A stretch of 64,000 nucleotides of DNA from Pseudoneurospora amorphoporcata (taxonomy: Eukaryota; Ascomycota; Sordariomycetes; Sordariales; Sordariaceae). The stretch covers positions 39,095 through 103,094 of the forward strand of contig MU859187.1 of NCBI GenBank assembly GCA_033297205.1, written 5' to 3'. Positions 42,155 through 55,167 of this stretch are shown here, in pieces; positions within the stretch are counted from its first letter, which is position 1, and the number at the start of each line of letters is the position of its first letter. The notes beneath the pieces are model-generated. The model was not told where the DNA came from. It worked only from the letters and a program-made list of their open reading frames with translations, and did no database searches. The translations under genes and the position numbers were made by a program.

Positions 42155-45100
42155 TATTTAGGTACATGCCAAGGCTTATAATATCAGCAGTTACCATAAA
42201 CTGACTTGGCGCAGGAAATGCCCAGACGGTTTATGTTTCCTTACATTCAGCTCTCGCTCGGTATTTACAGGACAGACATTTGTCAACAAGGCAAGAGATC
42301 TTGGGCAGATCCCTTTTGAAATATGCCGAAAGTTCTTCTAGCGATGAGAATTTGCAACTCGAGGCGAGCGGCCAAGCAAGATCAGCTAGCCGAACGAGCC
42401 AGGCGAGTGTCCAGGGCTTTCAGCTCCCTCACCCTCCCCACTGAGCTGAGGATCCTTCCCGATTTTGCATTGCATATATTGGTGGGTGTTCATCGTACCT
42501 TACAGAACTCGGCAGCTCACGGTGGTGTTGAGGCGTGGAAATGGCACAGATGGTGGTTGCATAGTTATATGTTTGCATTGCTGCATTGCCGAGTTTTGTA
42601 CAGCTCATGTTTGGTGTACCGTGTTGTGTTGCAAGTGCTACACTCCAACATGTCGACAAAGTTGCACAAAACCACGGCTCTCTTTCACCTTCTGGAAACT
42701 GAAGATATCACGTGTCCCAAGACAGGACACTTCCACTTACAACCTCGTGTGTCAGTCAATCATGACGGCGTTACAACTACCGATTCAATTCCAGACCGGA
42801 GCCAACCATGGTATTGAGAGCTAATAAGGCTGCCCGAGATTCAATGCAATTTTATCGTCCACTTTTGCTGCTCCCAGTGGATGCGACGATCACTACCCTT
42901 GGTAGCATAGTAAATCGCGAATTCTAATTGTTCAGCGACCGCCGACCCCTAGGGACCAAAATCTACTCACTATACTGTAGTTGCCGCCCACGCCGGCTGT
43001 GGGCGGAGATGGTCCTTCGGTCGACTAGGCATTTGGTTAGAGTTAGGGAACTGGATTGGCCATTGAGAGCAAAGAACTTATACATTTGCTAGATGGGCTT
43101 GTGGTTCCCTTGTGGAGAGAGTAATGAAAAGAACTTGGAGAATCTATGGGGCTTGGTATGCAAATAACGGGGTACTAAGGATAAAGTGAAGGAAGAGAGC
43201 AACAAAGGTGATGGGGAAATTTTTGCTATTATAGTTATAGTTCTGATAATTAGTGGAGGATAAGTCGATTACTCGATGAAAGATGCTGAAGCAGGAAGGT
43301 GAGCACCTTACTGAGTGGCTCAATGGACCTTTTCGGCTACTGGAAGCGCCCGAACGGACACTAACGGTGACACATTCCTGATGGATCTGCTCGACGGAGA
43401 TAAAGAATCTTTTATTCCCCTCGTCCATGGGTGTCCGTTGGCTGTCTAGCTATTAAGTATCAAATCCATTCATCACCACGCGACGCCCGCACAGAATCCT
43501 ACCTCGTGTTCCTCGTGTTTATAGTGGAGCACCTGGAGTTCAAACTAGTGCGGTGATACATACGGATGATACGGTAGGTGATGACCTGCGCGACTCTCCA
43601 GTCATGTGAGTCGGTTGATGAAGCTATCGCCAAGTTTTAGTGTAGGCACACACTTTTTGCTATTGGCAGTTGCTTAGAAAGTTGATCGGCGGTCTTGGTC
43701 TTTCTTATTATTATCCTTCTATACTACTTTATTCCCGGAGGAGCAAATGCAATTGGGCTTCGACAGTGGGAAAGTGAGATATGCAAGAAGGTCTAGACTA
43801 CTAGCGAGCGGGATTTTACTACTGGTTTATTATGAAACTCAACGTCTGGGGATTTTGATCACAGCGGAACACCAGATCACGCCAAAGATTGCTGACAGAA
43901 TTTAAAGCAATTGGCTAATGGTCTGCTTGTATTCAGTCTTCACGCATCACATTCAAAGGATCGCTAAGGTAGTTTCCGTTTGGGATCTAATTCTATAGGG
44001 CGAACCGTGATAGCTCAACTCCACGATTTCTGGTCTACCCCACAACGGCGCACCGTCCCCTCCCGGCGCTGCTCCCGTCTCCGGGGCGGTCTTCCATCAC
44101 TCCGCCCCCGCGCCAAGTACATACGTGTAGGACAGGACCCCTAGTTCTAGTTTCACTTTTTCTTTTTGGGATGTTCTGTTGTTTTGTTGTCCTTATCTGT
44201 GCACATCTAATCGATAACCATTACAACTGTCCTGTCCTTTGAAGTGCCAAATACCTATCTGTTAGTGTCGGAGTGATATGACGGATAACGAATGATGGTA
44301 AAAGTGGGCGTGACAAGCACAATTTGTCCGTATGGAAAGGTAGACTAACACTTTCATTGCATGCGGTAGCACTTCCGAAGGCTAAGGATACCCTACAAGT
44401 AGGTAGGCGGGAGAGATTCGAGTGGTGTGCCCTGCCGGACCGTACGTACGGCGGAGACCCGAGGGACGAGAGTTGACGGGTAGACTAATAGTGTAAAAAT
44501 CCCTATGGTAGTCACTGTCAAAGTATGGCGGTATTATTCTCGTTGCGTGTAGACTTGTGTTGTCGAAATGGGTTGAACAGCAAAAAGGCAAAGAAGCTGA
44601 GGTCTCTTCACTTGTCTGTCTTCTCTGAGCGCAGCTAACAGCAGTTTTCTGTCCGTTAAGGCAAACATACTCTTAGCGGCGTAATTAGCCTCCTTTAGCG
44701 GATGGCACCCTAACACTTGCTCTCTGTCGCATGGACGGCCCGGGACTGAAAGGCGGGGGTGGAGGCCGGATGGCCCAAGCGCGCAACTATGTACAGCAAC
44801 CGTAGGATCACCCCGATTGCACGGGCGACTGAGCGCATCAACTTTCGTCTTTCTTGGAGAGCAATGCACTGTAAGAAGGACCTAATACCTCATGTGTAAC
44901 TGTTCTCGCGAAAGGCACTGGATTGTAGGTCGGTGGGCGAAGAATGAACTTCCATAGGTATATAATAGTGAAGGTGCCCTTCCAGGTTCCGTTGTGCCCC
45001 TCGGCTGTGCCCCTGTACCCCACCCATCGTGTCCACCATGCCCGCTGTAAACAGAGAGCCCCAAACAGAGGCGCACCGCAAGGGAAGTACCTCGTAGAAT

Positions 45101-45821
45101 ATGTTGGGTCCATCTTCATCATTGTACTTGTCCAAACCGTTAAAATTATGTTTTTCTGGCTTGAAATCATGTGTTCATAGAGAAGGCAAGTGGAAATTTG
45201 GCTTGCTCCCGATGGGTGGGAATCCGTGGTTGAGTGTCCTTTGGGGGTGTACTTGCCCCCCTTGGGTACTCACTATTATCACTCCCGTCGGCATCGCAGG
45301 ACACTGCACCGGCCGACCTTGTGTGTACGACGGGAGCTTGCTCTATATTCTGAGCCGACGGCCCATTCAAGAACGCTTAAGTTTCCTATTCCTTTTCCTT
45401 CCTTGATTTTTTCCTCAAAAAGTTACCTACTTGGCATGTGTTCTTGCTTCTTTGCCGTGTTCGAGGTGCAGATACGTGGTCCTTTTGGCGGCGGAGCGTT
45501 TGTATGAGCGGGGGCTTGCAGCAGATATGATTTATGACTGTCGTCAGGTGTGCCCAATACAGCCTGTTTGTTGCTGTTCAATGGCCACTAAAAGATTGAT
45601 TTACACATCTTGTATTTGGAAATAGAGATTCTAACCGCGTTGAATGCCATGGCTTGTCTGTACCAGACCGCAATAGGGACCGAGAAGACGGAGAAGTTGA
45701 TGAAAATCATGCTACAGTGAAATATTCTATGTGAAGATAATGAAGAAGCACCTCGATCATATGGAGATTCGTATAATTTGCCCCCTTCTCCCACAACAAA
45801 ACCTCTCGGAAACTCCTTTAC
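42155..45821. other. Gene-poor 3.7-kb stretch
   Basis: No coding region is supported on either strand. Frames at 42323-42817 (plus), 43144-43428 (minus) and 44534-44869 (minus) lack motifs and conserved-looking structure. It may be old repeat DNA or the long 3' flank of the NLR to the right. Confidence 0.45.
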
Positions 45822-48800
45822 CTAAGACGATTCGTCTTCCTCATCATCCACCTCCTCATACATCTCATCATCCGACGCCACTGAAAGCCGGGCTGGCCGA
45901 CCTTTGCCCTTCACTTCGGGCTCATCATCAATAATTGTCGTGCTCCGGTTATCCTCAATCCTCTCCACAAACTTGTCGACGCTCTTTGCAAGCTCAGGGT
46001 ATATCTCCATTCCCACTTCCTTTTTCGAATCAAGGAACTCCGACCAAGCGGAGCCTTTGATTCTCCATTTCGGATACTCCATAATCAAGATTAAGAAGGG
46101 TGTGCGCTTCTCCGTCCAGCGCTTTAGATAATCATTGTGCTTCGTGTACCGGCTCTCATCAGTAACAGACGCTAATTTGTGGTTCTTTAATTGTTTCTCA
46201 TCCTCGTACCCCAGCAGTCGGGCGAGGCGCTTGACGTCACTGAGCACCGGGTTTCCCGTGGAAAATAGCATGTCCATAGCTAATCCGGCTTCAGCCCTGT
46301 TGTTCTCGTGGGTTTTAGCCGACATAGGCGACACTGTCGCCAGAACAGTCCACACACATGTCTCGTCTGCCTCATCAACATGACCGTTGTTCAGAAGATA
46401 TTTGATCGTATCCAACGAGACAGCTCTGCAGGCCAATCGAAGGAGGCCGACGTTCATGTCCACCTTTCCGGATGACTTCATAATACGTAATGCCTGAGTT
46501 CTCCCCGCGGCAGCTGCCATTTGTGCGGGTGTCCTCTGTCCACGTGATGTTGTGTTTGTTTCAATGCCGTCTTGATGCAGAAGCAGAGTAATTATGTCAA
46601 TGTTCCCCATTTCGGCTGCAGCATGTAGAGGTGTTATTCCACCGCGAGCCTCCTTGGAATTTATTTTCGCTCCTCTTTGCATCAATAGCTTGCAGATTTC
46701 CAAATGTCCCTTGTGGGTTGCGAGATGTAGTGGCCTAAAACCGTCTGGCCGCCCGGAGATATTGACGTCGGCACCATTGGAAGTTAAAAATTCACAAACT
46801 TCCAGACGACCATGTTCTGCTGCTTTTTGGAGTGGTACTCCAGCGCCGATATTGATGGACGCGCCATGGGAAATCAATAAAGCGCATATTTCTTTATGGC
46901 CCATGCCAGCGGCGAGGCTAAGTGGGTAGGAGTATCCCGAATGTCTGCCACTCCAGGTAAGTCCGCAGGGTTTGTCTACTTCTTTCTTTGTCACGTCGAA
47001 TTCCAGAAGCTTCTTAACTCTCTCGATGTCGCCTCTTATACATGCTAGGGGGAGGTTGATCTCGTCAGAGTTACCGGAAAAGCTGGATGAAGGAGCCAAC
47101 TTGGGAAATGTGTTTGCGTCGTCTTCCAGAGCATGCCACTTCCCATTATGCCTTTGAAGGTCGTCTTCCGTGCTGAATCCAAGTTTGAATCCCACAATGC
47201 AGTCTTCATATGCACACCGATACGGAAATTCGTGCTGGTCTATGTGTTTTTGTCGGTTCGCCTGACTCATTAGATCTCCCTTGAAGAAGTCACACCAGGG
47301 TTTTGAGCACTTATATGACGTCTTGGGCCCGTGGAGATTGACAAAGACTCTTTGCTCTTCCACAGTGAAGGCTTCAAAGTCGAGTTGGGCGATCTTTTGG
47401 CGAAGAGACTCTGTTCGGATGTCTATACTGAAGTAAGAGTTGCGTTCTCGGCCGTGTGTTGGGAGGTGCTTTTTGATTGCTTCAGCAAGCTGCGCATAGG
47501 TTCCTGCTTGAAGGAGCTCCGCCATCTTTTCTCGTTTTCCATAGGACTTGAGGAAGACCAGGGCGAAGCTGAAAACAACCCGGCACTTGCCCCCGTCCAA
47601 CACGGGGTCAAGGGACTTGACGCATTCGAGGAGGTGGTCGAACCAGTACTGGACCGTGTAGTCTTGCAAGGCGTAGTATCCCTTCTTGGCATGCGACAAC
47701 ACATCTTCCTCCGAAATGCCGAGTGTGAATGGTGGCGATGTGAGGTACTGGCAACAGAAAACAGAGAGCTCAGCGGTCTGTTGAGCGATGTCCACCCTTC
47801 TTCTCCGTTTCAGAAACCTGTTCGACGTAAACAATTAGCAAAATTGCTCATGCTACCATTGATCTGCATCCTGTGGTTGGTAGTCAAATAATGAGGGTTG
47901 GCCACTCACTCGCGGGCTGTTTTATGCACCAGTCGGATCTCATCTTCAGGACCAGCGTAGTTGTCTCTGATGGTATCTGAGTCTAGGAAAGAACTACAGA
48001 GTTCTTTGTAGCTCCAAGCTAGTCGCCTCTTGTAATTAGCCTCCCCGTTGATGACATCGGTACAGAAAAAAGCCTGTATCTCCCGCCAGCGCAGTGTTCG
48101 CATGGAGCAGACAACGTAGCTCAGGATTTTGGTTGCAGCTTTGCGTTTGGGAGGTGAGGAGTCCGTGAAGACGCGATGCTCGACCTTTTCGTATCTGATT
48201 GAGCAAAAGTCTGTTAATTTACTTCCTCTAGAACAATTCGCGACACGGGTTATGAGGTAATGAAGATGTTGGAAGTGCAGCGATGGTCCTTACGCTTTCT
48301 CTAGACTGTCAGGGAAGACTCCTGGTTCCAGTTGCTCCTCCAACGCAGCAATAGAGTCTTGATTAAACAGATGGTGAAGGACGAGTTTTGCATAAAGGAA
48401 CATGCCTGTGAATCTAGTTAGCATTGGGTTTCCCAAGTCTGACAGCAGAGTCCCTGCAACATACCCTTAGCTCCTGCGGATACGCGAGCTACAATATCTT
48501 GCTCCAATCCATGTTCCGCCTCAAATTGACGCTGTATCTTCTTGCCCCAAGCTTTGCAATAGCTTATGATGTCTTCATGATGTTTGATCTCTTCGTCGAG
48601 GGAAAGGGAAACTGTTGAGGGAAGAGAGAGCAACCGACGGTCCGACACACCATCTCTTTGACCGGCACAGAGGATACGTAACTTGCATCCAATGGAGCCA
48701 TTACCAAGGGAGACCAGCCAGTTGATTGTGTTCTCCGCTTCTCCATCAGCACACTCATCTAGCCCGTCCAGGACCAGAAATACCACTTGGAAGGCTTCGA

Positions 48801-50244
48801 TTGCTTTGCCAACGAGTCCCTTGAGTTCATCTGTTTTTTGAAGTGTTAAGGTGTCCTTCTTGGATATTTCTTCCTCAAGAGTGGTGGCCAAGTCGGGGTA
48901 CCTATCCAGCAGCTGTGCTAGAACTGCGCGCAAGAGCCCGTTAAGATTGTGCTTATCTTCCTGAAGATGACGAAAGAAGAAAAAAGTGATAGCCATGTCG
49001 GGCATTTTGTTACCCAAAAGTCGTTGGATGGTGGCGGCCATCAACGTAGATTTTCCTATTTACCCGTCAGTACCTCGCAGGTTCTTAATCTCAAGCTTGC
49101 CAAAGTCCTTCACTCGATAGGTGGGAGAGTTTTACCACTGCCAGGTGCTCCGTGAATATAGAGTACTTGGGTTTCTGGAGCATTGCTGTTCTGCCAAGCT
49201 TGATATCGGAGGTCGGCAGAAAACCACTGTCCTGGAGAGCTTTTCACGCCGTTTGGGATGTCCCTGGGATTGATGCATGAAAGGTAATCCTCTTGATATT
49301 CCGGAGGTCCCAATCTTCGGTTGATTGATTCGATCCTTCTCGCGTGCCGCTCTCTCCTTGCTGCTGCTTCGTTCTCGATTTGATCTTTTTGTAGATGACC
49401 AATCTTCCTGTTCATCTGCTGGATCTCGTAAAGTGCCGCCGATCCTTTTTCGCTGTCAAGCAGTTTGCGACGTTCTCTCAAACTATGAAGAATCTGGCCA
49501 AAGTCCGATTCGAATGTCTTCCATGCTGCCTTGAACATCATCTTCCATTCTGTGACGGTGTTAGCCAGAGGAGGTACTTGATAACGGAATACGATTAGGG
49601 CATGGCTCACTTGGTCGACTAAAAACTTGGAGCGCCTTTTCGTGAAATATGAGAATGTCGGAGTATAAAGCTTCGAGCACGTTGTCCAGGGGTTGATAAT
49701 GCTCAAATGTCGCTTGGTAGTGTAGAAGTCCAGGAAAAATGCAAGCAATTTCCCCGTACGCATCTAGTAGCTTGTTGAGTGATTCGAGGTGCGTCTTAGC
49801 AGTCTGCAATAACAGGTCAAAAACGTGTTAGCAAGCGAGTGATTGCGTCCTCATCCGAGGATGTCGAAGCTTGGAAGAAAGCTCACGGCGAGAAGAAGTT
49901 TGATGGGTCCCTGTAATTGAACACAAGAGGTTAGTAAGACGGACAGAAACCCCAATACATTAGTTGATTGTGATTGATTCACTTGCCCAGACAAAGCAGA
50001 GGAAGACGGTTGTGTTCGTGAAGACCTCAATGACTGTACCGAGCTGGGTCATGGCCTCCAGGAAGGGTTCAAGACATTGCAGATCGCGCAACTGCCCGTT
50101 TGGTCCCTGTTCATCCTGTATCTTTTCCATTTCCAAGTATACATCTTCCCGCGTTGAGGCAAGAAAAGCCTGGGCATGTTTGGGATTGAGGTTTTTCTTG
50201 AACCTGTCCAAGGCGCGTTGGAAACTATCCGGTCGTGGCGACAT
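45822..50244 (-). CDS. NLR: DUF7708-like domain - NACHT - zinc-finger-like - ankyrin, 1,290 aa, eight exons
   Basis: Minus-strand exons: 50244-49987, 49910-49887, 49803-49611, 49549-49136, 49055-48465, 48405-48294, 48194-47910, 47817-45822. All joins keep the frame. The first intron is GC-AG (GCAAGT donor) and exon 2 is only 24 nt; together they rebuild FVWGPIKLLLATAKTHLE, a core block of this N-terminal NLR domain. The Walker A motif GAPGSGKST (about 291-300) is split by an intron inside its glycine codon. Walker B is VVFLVLDGLDE (about 387-397). After NACHT come AKGMFLYAKLVL and LRWREIQAFF, as in related STAND proteins. A Cys/His segment follows (YKCSKPWCDFF...HIDQH...YRCAYEDC), then ankyrin repeats (GHLEICKLLMQRGAKINSKE) and an acidic C-terminus. 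It is presumably a non-self sensor; effector and ligand are unknown. Confidence 0.88.
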
Positions 50245-50994
50245 TGCTGGCGTTGTCTGTCGAAGCCATTCAGGAACAGCAAGAAGCGGCGCGTGGTGGA
50301 CAGTGGGTGAATGCCACAAGAAACGGGACCTTCAAAGCAGCTTCGCGAGCGACCAGAGGAGAGATATCGGTGATCCCTAGAACAGTGGCGTCACGATCCA
50401 GACCGAAGCAATGAACCGACTGCATTCAGTCTTGCGGTATTGGGCACCGTTGTCGCTGTTGTGTAGGAGGCAAGATTCCGTGGCAAGGCAGACAGACTCA
50501 GGGCAGACTCAGCACAGCACAGTTGGCCGATTCATATCCATCAGAGTAAGGAAGGTACACAGGGCGTTAACGGACTGGGGCTGTGGTGATGTGTGGCTTC
50601 CTCTAATTGACGAAAGCTTGTGCGCCAAGGCTCTCACATCTTCGTCCCGTCTCTCCTGATTCGACGATACCCGACACTCCGCCATCCTAGTAGGTAGGCA
50701 ACCAGGCAGAAGCTGCCTTATGTATGGCTCGTAGAATCCATTCTGTGTCCCGTGGCGGCTCAGGCGCGTTGAACACCTGACGCGGTGCAAGAAATATGAT
50801 TCTACCAGCCATAGCTCCTGCTCAATTACGATGCGTAAGAAGAGTCCACACAGCCATCCCGTCGTCTTCAATTTCCGGTCCCATTTTAGCTCGGGCAACA
50901 GAGAGCAAACAATCTTCGGTACCTCTTATATGACACCGGAACCTTGACTGCGGACTGATTGATAACCACGGATTGTCTGACTCGAACATTAGCA
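50245..50994. promoter_or_regulatory. Divergent promoter between NLR and SNF2-type helicase
   Basis: 750 bp between two divergently transcribed starts (50244 minus, 50995 plus). No gene is supported inside. Co-regulation is possible but not shown. Confidence 0.45.
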
Positions 50995-53900
50995 ATGTCG
51001 TCCAACAATTGCGCTCCCGCGGCAAAACGTCGTTTCTCGCTTACACTTGATGACAGATTGACCAGCTACACCCTACCGCCTTCTACTACCACCCAAGTTT
51101 GCTACGGTGCCGTAGGTTCTCCAACATTCGTCGATCGCATATCATGTCTTTGTAAAACTGCCAACCAACTTCGTTGAGCTCTGGGCTAACACAATACGAC
51201 CTGGCCCTCAGCTACACGGCGGCAAGGCGCAATGCCTTGATGACTGGAAAGCGATTGACAGCAAAATCCAAGGTCAAACAAAGCGCGCATCGTTTTTCAT
51301 CTTTCCCCTGAAGAGGATTGGACACAGTTTCTGTATATTCCTCGATGACGAGACCGCCTTGGCCGTTGCTGACCAACGGACACAAAAATGGTTGGCAGCT
51401 TTGGATCCCGTACCGAATGCCCGATTCGAGGCATTGTTTCCTGCAGGATCTCTCACAAAACGTCAGAAAATTCCAAAGAAGGGAGTACCTATAGTGCTGG
51501 ATGGGATGTCAGTCAATATCTTTGGCCCACAAAACGGAGTAGTCGAAAAGGACGCCGGCAAGCGCTTGAGGCAAGTCTCTGCATTCCTTCAACATCCCAT
51601 GGAACTGGCCTCGAACATCCAGTACTACAATCCTCAGTTCTTTGTCAGACCTGGACGTGACAGGTGCATAACCCATCTCGTTGGAAAATGCGTCGTCAAT
51701 AACTCTCATGTCGCAGTCCGGGCGAAAATTGCCAACGAAGTCAACAGCATATTCGAGTCCTTGGGAGGAGAGCCGCTCGACGAGGGTCTCCAGTTTATTC
51801 CACCCATGGGTCTCTCATCTGAGCTGAAAAGGTATGTACCGGTGGCTACAAACAGCGGGTACCTATTGCCTTTTAACTGACTTGAACAGGCACCAAATAC
51901 AAGCCCTGCTCTTCGTTCTCAAACGGGAACCTGGAAACCATTTTCCCCAGAAATCACAAGCTGGTGTCGTTACATCAGGAAAGTCCAAGTAAAGACCCAG
52001 TTTCCGGCTAGCCCCTTCTCTCCGGTCGCACCAGCAAGAGTCACAATGCTGACAGGCAGCTTCCACTTCTAGTTTCCTGCCGAAAGAGACTCCTCAAGGC
52101 AATTTTGGTGGCCTAATTGCCGACGATATGGGAATGGGGAAGTCACTCACGATTCTGGTGTCCATCCTATACACCTTGGGAGATGCTGAAACCTTTGCCG
52201 ATTTCTCCTCTCGGCCACAAAATGTGGCATCGGCAGACCGAAAGACACCAACTCGAGCAACCCTGGTTGTTGTATCCTCAGCGCGTGCGTTTCTCCTCTG
52301 GTTTTCTGTTCAGACCCGGTGACTGACTTGTCACAGAGCTGATTGACAACTGGACATCAGAGATTCGAATGTAGGTATCTGTCACTGTTCGAATCCCATG
52401 GTCGAAAGGTTATAGGTCCAGGCTAATGCAAACTAGCCACATGCCTGGAGCGTTGAAGGTCAGCGTGTTTCATGGTCAAAATCAGCCTAAAGAGATCGAA
52501 CAGTCAGCAGATGTGGTCTTGACAACATACGCGACGCTTGCTTCCAATCACAAAAAGGCCAGCGTGTTCTACAGGACCGAGTGGTATAGGGTAGTGCTGG
52601 ACGAAGGTAAGACATCCAACCTCAAAACATGTCGTCCCCCTTCGTCGGTTTCCCTTTCAGCTAACCGTAACAGCACATTGGATTCGCAATTCTTCCTCCA
52701 AACAATTCAAAGCTGCTGCCGGCCTCAGCACAAGTCGACGATGGTGCTTAACCGGAACACCCATTCAGAACAAGCTCAACGATCTGGCATCTCTGGCCGG
52801 ATTCCTTCGCCTATCGCCTTATCCCAACAGGCCCGCGTTCCAAAAACACGCAATCGAGCCCCTCGCAAATGGTACCTCGGATCCACTACGAAATTATCTT
52901 CGCCAGCACTGCCTTCGCCGAGCGAACAAGTGCCTTCAGATCCCTAATACAGTGGAGGACCCTGTTTACCTTCGAATGTCGACCGAGGAGCAGGATATGT
53001 ACGACAGGATCCTCAGCAATGCAAAACGAGCAATAGATGACATTGTCAGTAGCGCAGACAAGTCTACATTGCCGATGAAAAACAAAATGAGCGTTGTTCT
53101 CTTTGCCGCCGTAACAAGATTGCGTAGACTATGCGACCTCGGAACACTGTCTTCTTCACTCACCTATCCAGCCGGCCTCAAAAAACGAACAGAAGATTGC
53201 GATATGTTCTGTGAGCGCTGTTCATCGCAGGACGAAGACGGTTCTCTGTTGCTGAGGGAAGAGGAATTTTGCCCGTATTGCTCGCGACCTCTTTGCACTC
53301 AAACGTCAGCAACAAACACTGGTTATCTCACGCCGAGCAGTGTGCCAGGTGGCAATACCAAGCGAGCAATCAGCCCACTTGACTTTTCCGTTGAAAACAA
53401 CCACTGCACAAAGCTGACGAAGGTCAGAGACAACGTACTGCAATGTTTACAGACTGAACCTGCTGGAGCAACCACCAAACAGTAAGCACTTCGTTGCTGT
53501 CAAGACGTCCACTTAACTGACAAGTCGAACAGTCTCATCTTCTCTGAATGGACATTAACCCTCGACTACCTCGCCCAGCTCATGCAGCAAGCAGGGATCT
53601 CTTATGTCCAAATTGATGGACGAACAAGCCACGCAGAGCGCTCGCAACATCTTAAGGCGTTCCAGGAAGGTTCCCAAGTGTCTGTTCTTCTCATGTCCAT
53701 CGGCACAGGGGCAGTTGGGTACGTAATCACTCACCTCGCTTCGTTCACCTCGCATTTCCCTTTCCTTACCCCCACGTATATCTTTTCCAGTATCCACTCT
53801 TGCCTCCTTCGTCATGCTTCACGTGCCAGTGCTAACATTTCGTCAACCTCCAAGTCTTACCCTCACCGCGGCAAGCCATGTCCACATCGTCGAACCACAA

Positions 53901-54349
53901 TGGAACCCCTCAGTCGAAGACCAGGCAATCGGCCGTGCACATCGTATGGGCCAGACAAAGGAAGTCGTCGTGACGAGATACATCATGCAAGGAACTGTCG
54001 AGCAGGTACGTGTAGCACCAAAAACGACATCCAACGTACAACCGGAAGGAAGCATCGAAAGAATGGAAAGAACAGAAGCAACATTAGATAGCTAACACCA
54101 AACAACACCTAACAAAAAGAGCATCCTCTCCCTGCAAAAGAAGAAGAAAAACATCGCCAGGTTCACCTTTGACAGCGGGGATGCGATGGACGAGAAACTT
54201 GATGTAAGCCGGTTCTAAGCTCCCCCTCCGTCCGTTCTTCAGTTGCTGTCGACTGGAATCATGCTGACACGACACCGCTTTTTTTTTTTTTTCCGCGACG
54301 CTTGCAGGACTTCAAGTTCGTGCTGGACTTGGATGCCAAACTCTACTAG
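50995..54349 (+). CDS. SNF2-family (Rad5/Rad16-like) helicase/translocase, 840 aa, eleven exons
   Basis: Exons: 50995-51111, 51212-51831, 51890-51988, 52073-52284, 52337-52370, 52437-52606, 52674-53481, 53533-53718, 53855-54005, 54120-54203, 54308-54349. Every join is in phase and several rebuild helicase motifs. Motif I is GLIADDMGMGKSLTIL; motif II (DEAH, in VVLDEAHWIRN) is created by the 52606/52674 junction; motif III is CLTGTPIQNKLNDL. The second lobe has HLIFSEWT and QIDGRTSHAER, then QWNPSVEDQAIGRAHRMGQT. Between the lobes, CERCSSQDEDGS...CPYCSRPLC looks like a zinc-binding, RING-like insert. The N-terminal region resembles that of fungal Rad5-like proteins. ATP-driven DNA translocation is expected; ubiquitin ligase activity is possible only if the zinc insert is a true RING. 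A 12-T run lies in the last intron. Confidence 0.88.
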
Positions 54350-55167
54350 CCACAAGGCTAAGCCGAGTGAAGCATGCCTCTTCCGGGGAAGGGTATTCCT
54401 AGCCTGAGGCGGATTTCGGTATTGGATACTTCGGCCCAAGCTGGATATCTCAAGACTGGTGCTGGTAGAATGTATAGAGCTTGAGGGGGGATGGGAATTT
54501 TCTGTGATGACGAGAAGAAGTATTTGTAGAGGAACTGGTAATGGCTGGACCAAAATCGCTTTCTGTGGGAGTCTGGTGTTTGTTTAGTTGAGTCGCGGAA
54601 CTTGCTCTAGGTACCTTAGAATTTCAGTGGTTAAGAAAGCTGACGGGGCTTGTGGCGCGTCTGGAGTTTTCGGCGCTTGCGTAGCTTGGGCGGTTCAATC
54701 AATCCGTATATGAGTGCGGTTGTCACACTTGGAAAATGAAGGAGAAAGAAGAAGGGAAGAGGGTGGAAGCAAAGAAAGACAATGGAAAACTCGCGTCGCC
54801 TGCAGGCCCATGCTATGCGACTCCGCTTCCTGACTCAGCTTGACCCTGTGTTCAGATAAAATGACACCCAATTCTGCAAACCAATCACCCTCCGCCCGTC
54901 ACCTTTTTCACACCTGGTTCAACAAGAAGAAAAACGGGAACGGAAGCAAATGTCAATAACAAGCATCAGTAAAAAAGCACAAAAAAACATACAACACCTG
55001 GGATTCGCTGGTCGTCACCGACCCAACTACTAGTCAGGCGATTGGTAGCTTATCTATGGGAGAGCGGACGGGATCCCGAGTTTTCTACCATCTGTGGTCG
55101 TATGTGTTAGTCCCTGCTGTTCCTCGTGCCTATATCCTCTATCGGGGTTGGTCATCCTAGTGCAAAA
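54350..55167. other. Spacer downstream of the helicase gene
   Basis: Contains a GGTACCTTAGAA motif near 54610. No gene is supported. Confidence 0.5.

Noticed and set aside
42323..42817. Plus-strand frame with FSSLTLPTELRI considered as a 2EXR N-terminus
   Set aside because: Only the short LP-ELR string fits; the rest has no family features and orientation is opposite to the nearby 2EXR fragment.
43144..43428. Minus-strand 94-codon frame with ATG
   Set aside because: No motif, no splice continuation and biased composition; too weak to call.
44534..44869. Minus-strand frame with DALSRP-like string considered as retrotransposon RNase H
   Set aside because: The short string is not followed by any pol motif and is probably chance.
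52380..52400. GTTCGAATCCC considered as a tRNA B-box
   Set aside because: It lies in a helicase intron and no cloverleaf or A-box can be built around it.
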